Source: Oscillospiraceae bacterium (GTDB lineage Bacteria; Bacillota; Clostridia; Oscillospirales; Oscillospiraceae). From it: a DNA stretch of 11,993 nucleotides. Shown here in pieces: positions 1 through 6,466 of this stretch. The position numbers and the translations under genes were made by a program. Location: assembly GCA_017435245.1 (NCBI GenBank), contig JAFSFK010000189.1:1-11993 (forward strand), in the 5' to 3' direction. The notes under the pieces were generated by a model. It was not told the origin of the DNA and made no database searches. It saw nothing but the letters and a program-made list of their open reading frames with translations. The stretch's first letter is position 1; each line of letters starts with the position of its first letter.

Positions 1-149
1 CGAGCTGACGCTCGATAATAATTGAAAATGGAAAATGGATAATTGAAAATGATTGTGTGGCCTTCGGCCACTATTTAAATTATTTTCCAGAGGAAAATAC
101 CACAATTTTCAATTTTCAACTTTCAATTTTCAATTCGCTCGTCAGAGCG
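1..149. repeat. AT-rich foldback repeat, MITE-like, upstream of citC
   Basis: This gene-free stretch is built as an imperfect long inverted repeat. The left arm (about 15-50) holds repeated TTGAAAAT/GGAAAAT units; the right arm (about 104-135) holds the complementary ATTTTCAA units. Each end carries a small palindrome: CGAGC-TGAC-GCTCG at 1-14 and CGCTC-GTCA-GAGCG at 136-149. These two match each other in inverted orientation at 10 of 14 positions, and the four mismatches are paired so that each keeps its own stem. The centre has a perfect 6-bp hairpin, GTGGCC-TTC-GGCCAC, at 57-71. No protein is convincing here. The layout fits a non-autonomous miniature element or a dispersed intergenic repeat, and the folded RNA could end transcription from an upstream gene. 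The left end may extend beyond the window, and no target-site duplication can be assigned. Confidence 0.6.
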
Positions 150-177
150 ATAAACCAAAATTTAGAGAGGAACATCT

Positions 178-1158
178 ATGGACATTGAACTGCTGCCCAT
201 TTTGCTGGGACGAAAAAAGAATATCCGGGCGCAGTTTCTTGCTGCCGCCGGACTGGAGCCGGATGCTGATGTAGACTGCACCATCCTGGTCTGGGACGGG
301 GATGACCTCATCGCCACCGGTTCCCGAAAAGAAAACATTCTCAAGTGCATCGCCGTGGATCCCGCCCGGCAGGGCGAGGGCCTTACCGCCACGGTGCTGA
401 CCCAGCTGCGGCAGGACGCCTTCAACGCCGGCTGCGATCACCTGTTTTTGTACACCAAGCCCCAAAATCTGCTGCAGTTTTCCAGCCTGTTTTTCTACCC
501 CATCGCCCAGACCGACCAGGTGCTGCTGATGGAGGACCGGCCCAACGGTATCGGGAGCTTTCTGGACTCCCTCCCCGCTCCCGCCTCCGGCGGAAAAACC
601 GGTGCACTGGTAATGAACTGCAACCCCTTCACCCTGGGGCACCGGTATGTGATCGAGACCGCCGCCAAGGAATGTGACCGGGTGTATGTATTCGTCCTGT
701 CCGAGGACAAAAGCCAGTTCTCTGCAGATGTGCGAATGGAACTGGTGAAACAGGGCACCGGGGATCTTCCCAATGTAACGGTGCTGCCCACCGGTCCTTA
801 CCTCATCTCCTCCGCCACCTTCCCCACCTATTTTCTCAAGGAACGGGATCACGCACAGGCCGTCCAGTGCCAGCTGGATATCGCCGTCTTTACCCGGTAT
901 TTTGTGCCGAAATTCGGCATTACACACCGCTATGTGGGCACTGAGCCTTTGTCCGCAATGACCGACCAATACAACCAGGCACTTATGGAGCATCTGCCCA
1001 AGACCGGAATCGAAGTGCGGCTTGTGCCCCGGCTGGAGCATCAGGGCAAGCCCATCAGCGCCACCTCCGTGCGGCAGTGTATCAACCTCAAGGACTATGA
1101 TAAATTAAAAGACCTCGTCCCCCCCACCACATTAGAATATATCCGCAAAAATTTTTAA
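178..1158 (+). CDS. citC: [citrate (pro-3S)-lyase] ligase
   Basis: CitC activates citrate lyase by acetylating, with acetate and ATP, the thiol of the phosphoribosyl-dephospho-CoA group on the acyl carrier subunit CitD. The 326-residue protein has the expected two parts. The N-terminal part (about 1-130) is GNAT-like, with a DPARQGEGL stretch at 61-69 matching the acyl-CoA loop. The C-terminal part (about 140-326) is a nucleotidyltransferase fold with NPFTLGH at 149-155 (the HxGH-type ATP motif) and ISATSVR at 293-299 (the ISSTxxR-type motif). AGAGAGG at 164-170 lies 7 nt before the ATG and fixes the start. It is first in a tight same-strand operon, with 12 nt to the next gene. Length and motifs are typical and the gene looks intact. 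No convincing promoter is visible in the short leader, so transcription may start in or before the upstream repeat. Confidence 0.93.
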   Translation: MDIELLPILLGRKKNIRAQFLAAAGLEPDADVDCTILVWDGDDLIATGSRKENILKCIAVDPARQGEGLTATVLTQLRQDAFNAGCDHLFLYTKPQNLLQFSSLFFYPIAQTDQVLLMEDRPNGIGSFLDSLPAPASGGKTGALVMNCNPFTLGHRYVIETAAKECDRVYVFVLSEDKSQFSADVRMELVKQGTGDLPNVTVLPTGPYLISSATFPTYFLKERDHAQAVQCQLDIAVFTRYFVPKFGITHRYVGTEPLSAMTDQYNQALMEHLPKTGIEVRLVPRLEHQGKPISATSVRQCINLKDYDKLKDLVPPTTLEYIRKNF

Positions 1159-1170
1159 GGAGGAATCTTT

Positions 1171-2103
1171 ATGGAACGCAGAGCCACCCATATCCTCAGC
1201 AGCTATTACGCTCCCAGAGGTCATAACCGTATGTACGCTCTGGGCCAGCAGCTTGCCCAGATGTATCTTTCCCCCAACGACAAGCTCATCGGCATCATCG
1301 GCGAGGCCGGTTCCGGCAAAAGCGCACTGATCCGGGGAATGTTTCCCGGTCTGGAGCTGACCAACGACGATAACGGCGTATATATTCGTCCCCTGCCCCT
1401 GCTGGAGCAGGACAGCGGTTTTGCCTTTTTCTCCCCCCATACCTACCACGTGGATATCCGCTTTGAAAACGGTTTCACCCAGATGAGCGTGCTGGCAGAT
1501 GCCATTGCCGAAGCTCTCCAAAAGGGCAAACGGGTGGTGGTAGAGCATTTTGATCTGGTGTATCCTCTGCTGGGAGCCAATGCCAATATTCTCATCGGTG
1601 TGGGCGAACAGGTTCTGGTGGCACGCCCCAATCTCTTTGGCCCGGCACCGGAGGAGATCCGTAATACCGTGTACAAATCTCTGCACTACCGTCTGATGGC
1701 CCATACCGCAGAAGATCTGTGTGAGATGTGTATGGATGCCTTCGACCGTGACCGCTGCGGTCACGACGACGTGAAGCACGGCTTTGCCCTGTACTTCCCG
1801 GATACGATGCCTTCTTTCAACATCGCAGAGCTGGAAGCAAAGGTCAAGGAGATCATTGACCAGGATCTTCCTGTGACCTATGTAGACGAAAAGCATATCA
1901 GTATCGGCGATATGATCCATAAATGCACCGGTCCCCGGATCCACGTCCACCGTACCGGTCAGATCGAGAATCTGCACCTGCTGAACCACCTGATCTACGA
2001 CCCCTTCAAGCACCGCTATGTGCTGGCCGGCTGCGTGGGTGAGCATTCCGAAGAGCTGCTGAAACGGCTGGACATCCACCAGCAGCGTCCGGGTTGGGAC
2101 TGA
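1171..2103 (+). CDS. P-loop protein with C-terminal tRNA_SAD-like domain, in cit operon
   Basis: The function of this 310-residue soluble protein is unknown. It has a clear Walker A motif, GEAGSGKS, at 44-51, and a hydrophobic strand followed by acidic residues, VVVEHFD, at 122-128 that could be the Walker B region. The last 70 residues contain C252-x5-H258-V-x2-T-G-x-I, which resembles the C-x3-H-V-x2-T-G-E-I signature of the second additional domain of alanyl- and threonyl-tRNA synthetases. A further C288-x3-H292 pair follows. From memory, proteins of this size are annotated as 'alanine-tRNA synthetase second additional domain-containing'. AAGGAGG lies a few bases before the ATG. It sits 12 nt after citC and 4 nt before citXG, so it is very probably co-translated with them. 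The context suggests a role in charging, discharging or regulating citrate lyase, but nothing in the sequence proves that. There is no signal peptide or membrane segment. Confidence 0.75.
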   Translation: MERRATHILSSYYAPRGHNRMYALGQQLAQMYLSPNDKLIGIIGEAGSGKSALIRGMFPGLELTNDDNGVYIRPLPLLEQDSGFAFFSPHTYHVDIRFENGFTQMSVLADAIAEALQKGKRVVVEHFDLVYPLLGANANILIGVGEQVLVARPNLFGPAPEEIRNTVYKSLHYRLMAHTAEDLCEMCMDAFDRDRCGHDDVKHGFALYFPDTMPSFNIAELEAKVKEIIDQDLPVTYVDEKHISIGDMIHKCTGPRIHVHRTGQIENLHLLNHLIYDPFKHRYVLAGCVGEHSEELLKRLDIHQQRPGWD

Positions 2104-2107
2104 GCCG

Positions 2108-3448
2108 ATGGAGATCACTCTTGCCGAAATCCTGGAAGCACGGGAGCAGCGGGTGCTGCGGCAAAAGGAGCTTTTGACGCAGTATGGCAAAAGCCTTATC
2201 TGCTTCACCTTGAATATTGCCGGTCCTGTCAAGGATTCCCCGCTGATCCAAGCAGGTTTCCGTCTGGGCGACCGGCTTTTGAATGCGCAGCTGGAGGGTT
2301 CGGGCATCCGGATCCTGCACCGGGAAACCCTTTTTGCTCCTACCGGTCCCACAGGCTTTTATGTGGCGGACGCAGATGCGCTGCACCTGAAGAAGCTTGC
2401 CTGCGAGGCAGAGGATTCCTCCCCCGCTGCCCGGCTTTTTGATATGGATGTACTGGCACCGGACGGCAGCAAATACAGCCGGGAGGACTTGGGGCTTGCG
2501 CCCAGAAAATGCCTGATCTGTCAAAACGATGCCCGCATCTGCGGCCGCAGCCGTACCCATACGGTGGAGCAGCTGCAGAAAAAAACCAACGAGCTTCTGC
2601 AAAATGCGCTGTGGAGCGATACCGCCCGGCAGTTAGCCTCCACCGCAGTACAAAGCCTGCTGTGGGAGGTCTGCACCACGCCCAAGCCGGGACTGGTGGA
2701 CTGTCAAAACAGCGGCAGCCACACCGATATGGATATCTTCACCTTCTGTTCCAGTGCTGCCGGCCTGTATCCCTATTTTGAACACTGTGTCCGCATCGGT
2801 TTGGAGACCGCCGAACTGCCTGCAGAAGCTACCCTCTCCCGGCTCCGTCTGCCGGGAAAAGCAGCGGAACAGGTAATGTATGCTGCCACCGGCGGTGTGA
2901 ACACCCATAAGGGTGCTATTTTCTCTCTGGGGATCCTCTGCGCTGCCGCCGGACGGACACGCTCCCGGGATGGGGATATCCTTCTGGACCAATGCGCCCA
3001 AATGACCCGGGGCATCTGCCGCCGGGAGCTGGGTATGGGCTGCACCAACGGCCAGGCTCTGTATGCCAAATACGGCACCCGGGGCATCCGGGGGCAGGCA
3101 GAAATGGGTTTTCCCGCTGTCAAAGTCGGTCTGGAGGTCCTAAGCAACGGTCTCGCCCAAGGTCTGAGTCTGAACGATTCCGGCTGCGCCGCTCTGCTGC
3201 ATATGCTGGTCACCGCCGAGGACACCAACCTCCTGCACCGCAGCGACCCGGATACCTGCCAAAGCATTCTCCGGGAACTGACCGAGCTTCTGGCTGCAGA
3301 ACCTTACCCCACCAAAGACCGGCTGAACACGCTGGACGCAGACTTTATCCAAAAGAATCTCTCTGCCGGAGGCAGCGCCGACCTGCTGGCGCTGGTATAT
3401 TTCCTCCATCTTTTGGGCAAAAAGCGACAGGAATGTTTGATTATTTAG
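2108..3448 (+). CDS. citXG: Bifunctional CitX-CitG: citrate lyase holo-ACP synthase / triphosphoribosyl-dephospho-CoA synthase
   Basis: This 446-residue protein joins two enzymes of prosthetic group synthesis. Residues 1 to about 165 are CitX, which transfers the phosphoribosyl-dephospho-CoA group to the CitD serine; visible family features are GDRLLNAQ (54-61), ARLFDMDVL (108-116) and CLICQNDARICGRSR (135-149). Residues about 175-440 are CitG, which makes 2'-(5''-triphosphoribosyl)-3'-dephospho-CoA from dephospho-CoA and ATP; it shows TPKPGLVD (191-198), SHTDMD (204-209), GGVNTHKGA (262-270), AEMGFP (331-336) and EDTN (371-374). Fused CitXG proteins are known, for example in Haemophilus. Only 4 nt separate it from the previous stop and no strong Shine-Dalgarno is seen, so translational coupling is likely. 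The usual SPGGSADLL motif of CitG reads SAGGSADLL (419-427). Malonate decarboxylase MdcB/MdcG is an alternative family, but linkage to citC and the CitX motifs favour citrate lyase. Confidence 0.92.
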   Translation: MEITLAEILEAREQRVLRQKELLTQYGKSLICFTLNIAGPVKDSPLIQAGFRLGDRLLNAQLEGSGIRILHRETLFAPTGPTGFYVADADALHLKKLACEAEDSSPAARLFDMDVLAPDGSKYSREDLGLAPRKCLICQNDARICGRSRTHTVEQLQKKTNELLQNALWSDTARQLASTAVQSLLWEVCTTPKPGLVDCQNSGSHTDMDIFTFCSSAAGLYPYFEHCVRIGLETAELPAEATLSRLRLPGKAAEQVMYAATGGVNTHKGAIFSLGILCAAAGRTRSRDGDILLDQCAQMTRGICRRELGMGCTNGQALYAKYGTRGIRGQAEMGFPAVKVGLEVLSNGLAQGLSLNDSGCAALLHMLVTAEDTNLLHRSDPDTCQSILRELTELLAAEPYPTKDRLNTLDADFIQKNLSAGGSADLLALVYFLHLLGKKRQECLII

Positions 3449-3458
3449 CTATTTTTAT

Positions 3459-3495
3459 GTTACTGCCTGGTTTTTTCAGGCAGTAACTTTGTTTT
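3459..3495 (+). terminator. Rho-independent terminator after citXG
   Basis: A perfect 11-bp stem, GTTACTGCCTG at 3459-3469 and CAGGCAGTAAC at 3477-3487, encloses a 7-nt loop and is followed by a T-rich tail, TTTGTTTTT (3488-3496). It begins 10 nt after the citXG stop, so it separates the cit operon from the exporter genes downstream. Confidence 0.92.
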
Positions 3496-3538
3496 TACCC
3501 GTATTTCATTCTTTCCTGCGGTTGAAAAACGGGTAAAA
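3493..3538. promoter_or_regulatory. 10-bp inverted repeat spanning the exporter -35 region, candidate operator
   Basis: TTTTACCCGT at 3493-3502 is the exact reverse complement of ACGGGTAAAA at 3529-3538, with 26 nt between the arms. The left arm overlaps the T tail of the cit terminator. The right arm lies wholly inside the 17-nt spacer between the -35 and -10 boxes of the exporter promoter, and the -35 box itself lies between the arms. A dimeric repressor bound here would block polymerase. The right arm is upstream of the predicted transcription start, so an RNA structure from this promoter cannot use it. The regulator is unknown. Confidence 0.45.
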
Positions 3539-3550
3539 TAATGGTATACT
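3522..3550 (+). promoter_or_regulatory. Sigma-A (sigma-70-type) promoter of the ABC exporter genes
   Basis: TTGAAA at 3522-3527 and TATACT at 3545-3550 are separated by exactly 17 nt, and a TGG at 3542-3544 gives an extended -10 (TGnTATACT). This is close to consensus for the housekeeping sigma factor. Transcription would start near 3557, giving a leader of roughly 65 nt before the GTG start at 3623. Confidence 0.8.
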
Positions 3551-3622
3551 ATATAAAATTACCGTTGCTCGGAGGCATTTTGTCCCGAATACGAACAATC
3601 TGATTTTGAGTGAGGCGATATC

Positions 3623-4423
3623 GTGAATCATGAAAAAAGCAAACTCGCCCAATACCTGAGCGAGTTTTGGAGATACCGGGATCTTTTAAAGCTGCTGGTC
3701 AGCAAGAACATCAAGCTGAAGTACCGCCGCAGCTGGCTGGGTTATGTGTGGAGCATCCTCAACCCCCTGCTGATCATGATCGTTATGACGGTGGTTTTCT
3801 CCTCAATGTTCAAGCGCAACATTGAAAACTTCCCCGTATATCTGTTCTGTGGTCAGCTGCTGTTCAACTATATGAACAACTCTACCACCCAGGCCATCTT
3901 CTCCATCAACAACAGTGCGGCACTGCTGAAAAAGACCTATGTGCCCAAGTATATGTTCACCCTTGCCCGGATCACCAGCGGTCTGGTGGACCTGCTGTTT
4001 TCTCTGGGTGCTCTGGTGCTGGTGCTGATCGCCACCCAGTCCCGGGTCACTTGGTATGCTCTGCTGTTCCCCTTTGTACTGCTCCAGCTGTATGTGTTCT
4101 GCGTGGGACTGGGACTGTTTCTGGCACAGGCCAACGTGTTCTTTAAAGACACCCAGTTCATTTATAGCGCTTTCACCACAGCCTGGCTGTACCTGACTCC
4201 CATCTTCTACCCTCTGGAGGCCCTGCCTGAAGGCATCCAATGGTGCATCTCTCACTTGAACCCTATGTACTTTTTCATCGGTCAGTTCCGTGCTTTGGTG
4301 TACTCCGGCACGATGCCGGAGACGTACCTGATCATATCCGGCTGCGTGGCTGCGGTGGCAATGCTGCTGCTGGGAATGTGGAGCTTTATGCGGTCCAAGG
4401 ATCGGTTCATTCTGTATATTTGA
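3623..4423 (+). CDS. ABC-2 type polysaccharide/teichoic acid export permease (TagG/Wzm family)
   Basis: This 266-residue integral membrane protein is the permease of a surface-glycan exporter; with the ATPase encoded next to it, it would move a lipid-linked polymer across the cytoplasmic membrane. Family signatures are KLKYRRSWLGYVWSILNPLL at 32-51, ANVFFKDTQF near 170, LTPIFYP in the last third and LNPMYFF shortly after. About six hydrophobic segments are visible, as expected, and the length is normal. The start is GTG, chosen because GAGG at 3612-3615 lies 7 nt upstream and the next in-frame Met is too deep, inside the first membrane segment. An ATG at 3630 is out of frame. It is 16 nt before the ATPase gene. 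The substrate cannot be read from the permease; the convergent glf-glycosyltransferase operon suggests a galactofuranose-containing glycan. Confidence 0.92.
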   Translation: MNHEKSKLAQYLSEFWRYRDLLKLLVSKNIKLKYRRSWLGYVWSILNPLLIMIVMTVVFSSMFKRNIENFPVYLFCGQLLFNYMNNSTTQAIFSINNSAALLKKTYVPKYMFTLARITSGLVDLLFSLGALVLVLIATQSRVTWYALLFPFVLLQLYVFCVGLGLFLAQANVFFKDTQFIYSAFTTAWLYLTPIFYPLEALPEGIQWCISHLNPMYFFIGQFRALVYSGTMPETYLIISGCVAAVAMLLLGMWSFMRSKDRFILYI

Positions 4424-4439
4424 TTTAGGAGAAACAACT

Positions 4440-5186
4440 ATGGCTGACAAACAGGTTATGGTAGATGTGGATCAGGTAACGATCCGATTCAATCTTTCCA
4501 GCCAGAAGATCGATAATCTAAAAGAATACTTCATCAAGTTCATCAAAAAGGAATTGATGTTCCAGGAGTTCCTTGCGGTGAAGGATGTGAGCTTCACGGT
4601 CCACAGGGGCGAAGCCTGGGGTCTGATCGGCACCAACGGTTCCGGCAAGTCCACGCTGCTCAAGGCCATCAGCGGCATCATCAAGCCCTACCAGGGTAAG
4701 ATCACCATCAACGGCAGCATTGCTCCCTTGATCGAGCTGGGTGCAGGCTTTGACCAGGAATGCACCGCCCGGGAAAACATTTTCCTCAACGGCTGCGTGC
4801 TGGGTCACTCCCTGAAATATATGGAAGAGCATTTCGATGAGATCGTGGAATTTGCCGAGATCGAAAAATTCCTGGATTCTCCCATCAAAAACTACTCCTC
4901 CGGTATGAAGGCCCGTCTGGGCTTCGCCATTGCCACGATGGTCAAGCCGGATATCCTCATCGTTGACGAGGTTCTGGCTGTTGGCGACTACAAGTTCCGC
5001 CAGAAGTGCGAGAAGCGAATGAAGGAGCTGCTGGCAGGCGGCACCACATTGCTTTACGTGTCCCACAACATTGCGGAAGTCAAGCGGCTGTGTGACCACG
5101 CCCTTTGGATCGACAAGGGCAACACCCGAATGATCGGCGAGGTCAACGAGGTCTGCGATGCCTATATGGAAGAAATGAAGAACTGA
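4440..5186 (+). CDS. ABC exporter ATP-binding protein for polysaccharide/teichoic acid (TagH/Wzt family)
   Basis: This 248-residue cytoplasmic ATPase powers the permease encoded immediately upstream. It shows Walker A GTNGSGKST at 64-72, the signature YSSGM at 152-156, Walker B ILIVDE at 172-177 and the switch histidine H209 in YVSHN. The LIELGAGFDQECTARENIFL stretch (97-116) is characteristic of polysaccharide exporters of the Wzt/TagH/KpsT type. The protein stops soon after the nucleotide-binding domain, so it lacks the C-terminal carbohydrate-binding domain of the Wzt proteins that recognise capped O antigen. It is therefore more like KpsT or the Wzt of Klebsiella galactan systems. AGGAGA at 4427-4432 sits 7 nt before the ATG. 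The gene ends just before a bidirectional terminator and is last in its two-gene operon. Confidence 0.93.
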   Translation: MADKQVMVDVDQVTIRFNLSSQKIDNLKEYFIKFIKKELMFQEFLAVKDVSFTVHRGEAWGLIGTNGSGKSTLLKAISGIIKPYQGKITINGSIAPLIELGAGFDQECTARENIFLNGCVLGHSLKYMEEHFDEIVEFAEIEKFLDSPIKNYSSGMKARLGFAIATMVKPDILIVDEVLAVGDYKFRQKCEKRMKELLAGGTTLLYVSHNIAEVKRLCDHALWIDKGNTRMIGEVNEVCDAYMEEMKN

Positions 5187-5195
5187 TAAAAACAC

Positions 5196-5226
5196 AAAAG
5201 CCACCGGCCATGCCGGTGGCTCTTTT
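5196..5226. terminator. Bidirectional terminator between convergent operons
   Basis: GCCACCGGC at 5200-5208 and GCCGGTGGC at 5212-5220 form a perfect 9-bp GC-rich stem with a 3-nt loop. On the + strand TCTTTT follows and ends the exporter transcript. On the - strand the same stem is followed by CTTTTGTGTTTTT, which ends the polysaccharide operon coming from the right. The stem starts 13 nt after the ATPase stop and lies 43 nt past the acyltransferase stop. Confidence 0.9.
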
Positions 5227-5263
5227 GATTGTCGACGGATAAACCACCGATGATCTTTTTTGT

Positions 5264-6427
5264 TTATGCAGCGTTTTTTGTTTGGTATATATCTTCGGCA
5301 ACAAAAATTCTCTTAAGCAGCTGTTTCAGCATATGAAATACCATCACAATTGCATAACTCACAGCAAACACCAATACGGCATAAGCAACTGTGGACAGGA
5401 TCTCTATCAGCAGATTATCTGGCATTCGCCTATAGAAGGTATATGCCTTGCCCCTAAGTCCAATAGCCTCAAATTTACGGACAACACATAGATGTATCAG
5501 GTAGATGCCCAAGGATTTGGAACCCAGATGCAAAACCATTCGTTCTGCCTTTGAATCCGCCTTAAACGGCGTGCAATAAAGAGCAACAAACAAACAGTAA
5601 GAAGCTAAGTACCCACATATTGTAGAAGTACCCAAAAAATAGGTGTCACTGGTGTCGATGCGCATATCATGCACAGACAATGCATACTTCAAAAGGGCAA
5701 ACAACACAAAGCCGACTGCGCCACACCACTGCAACCACCGGGCATTTTTTCCAAACCATTCCCGATTCTGATAAGTTTCATAACCCATCAAAACAAACAG
5801 CACCGTTGTGGAAATAACCGTGGGGATGGTCAACGGATATGTCTGGTCCTGGATGGTTAGCACTCCCAAGTGCTGAACATCCCTGTTAATTACATAAAGT
5901 GCGGTCAAAATCATCAGATATCGTCTGCACTTATTGGCTTTGGGTGTGTCTGCACACATAAAGCTCAAAAGCGGCGCCCACATAAGAACCTGAACATAAG
6001 AAAAAATATACCACAGGTGCCCACTCAAAGCCATGTCAGCTTTCCATACTAAAATGTTTCCGAGCAAGTCGTGCAGATCAAAGCTATGCATATCCAGGCA
6101 GGACAGGAAACTAACCTGTCCGATATCCGCCAGGATCCAGTCCTGCCAGACCTGCGAGAAGATCATAACCCCAAAAGCGGGCAGCAGCAGGGTAGATACT
6201 GTTTTTTTTGCACGCAGTGTATGGGACGAATCGGGGTTTGCAAACAGGAAATATCCCATAATATACCAAAACACAGGAACCGGATCCACCACAAAGCAAC
6301 GGATGAAAAGGGAGTTCTCCAAAAGGGTATCCCCTTTCGTATACCAGGTCACCGTATGAAGGCAAATCACAAAAAAGCAAGCTACAATTCGAGCCAATTC
6401 AATGCTCGCCATGCGTTTTTTCACCAT
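5264..6427 (-). CDS. Membrane acyltransferase, acyltransferase_3 family
   Basis: This 387-residue polytopic membrane protein belongs to the family that transfers acetyl or other acyl groups to sugars of surface polysaccharides (OafA/WcjE-like). The N-terminus shows the family pattern, SIELARIVACFFVICLHTV at 8-26, with the conserved His at position 24. A second family element, HLWYIFSY, lies near the middle, and about ten hydrophobic segments are visible. GGGAGG lies 5-6 nt before the ATG. It is the last gene of the minus-strand operon, 39 nt after the pyruvyl transferase fusion gene, and ends before the bidirectional terminator. It is notably AT-rich: by hand count 21 of 60 bases at 5581-5640 are G or C, against 41 of 60 at 2941-3000 in citXG, so separate acquisition is plausible. 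Its acceptor is probably the glycan made by this operon, but succinyl or other acyl donors are possible. Confidence 0.85.
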   Translation of the reverse strand: MVKKRMASIELARIVACFFVICLHTVTWYTKGDTLLENSLFIRCFVVDPVPVFWYIMGYFLFANPDSSHTLRAKKTVSTLLLPAFGVMIFSQVWQDWILADIGQVSFLSCLDMHSFDLHDLLGNILVWKADMALSGHLWYIFSYVQVLMWAPLLSFMCADTPKANKCRRYLMILTALYVINRDVQHLGVLTIQDQTYPLTIPTVISTTVLFVLMGYETYQNREWFGKNARWLQWCGAVGFVLFALLKYALSVHDMRIDTSDTYFLGTSTICGYLASYCLFVALYCTPFKADSKAERMVLHLGSKSLGIYLIHLCVVRKFEAIGLRGKAYTFYRRMPDNLLIEILSTVAYAVLVFAVSYAIVMVFHMLKQLLKRIFVAEDIYQTKNAA

Positions 6428-6466
6428 CGATTTCCTCCCACCGTCATTTATTAATATGCGTCATTA

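Noticed and set aside
22..80. Sigma-A promoter for citC inside the AT repeat
   Set aside because: TTGAAA boxes occur at 22 and 43, but no TATAAT-like box lies 16-18 nt downstream of either, so no promoter can be supported.
15..135. CRISPR array or tandem repeat
   Set aside because: The short GAAAATT units are irregular, have no spacers and are arranged as inverted arms rather than as evenly spaced direct repeats.
53..274. 73-codon + strand frame starting in the AT repeat
   Set aside because: It is made of repeat sequence and then runs out of frame into citC; it has no ribosome site or family match.
142..1041. Open frame of about 299 codons on the - strand opposite citC
   Set aside because: The Gly/Gln/His-rich translation is typical of the complement of a coding strand; citC on the + strand is certain.
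1132..2352. Long open frame on the - strand (about 406 codons) opposite the P-loop gene and the start of citXG
   Set aside because: It spans two genes with clear family motifs on the + strand, has no recognisable domain and has low-complexity composition. It is an antisense shadow of GC-rich coding sequence.
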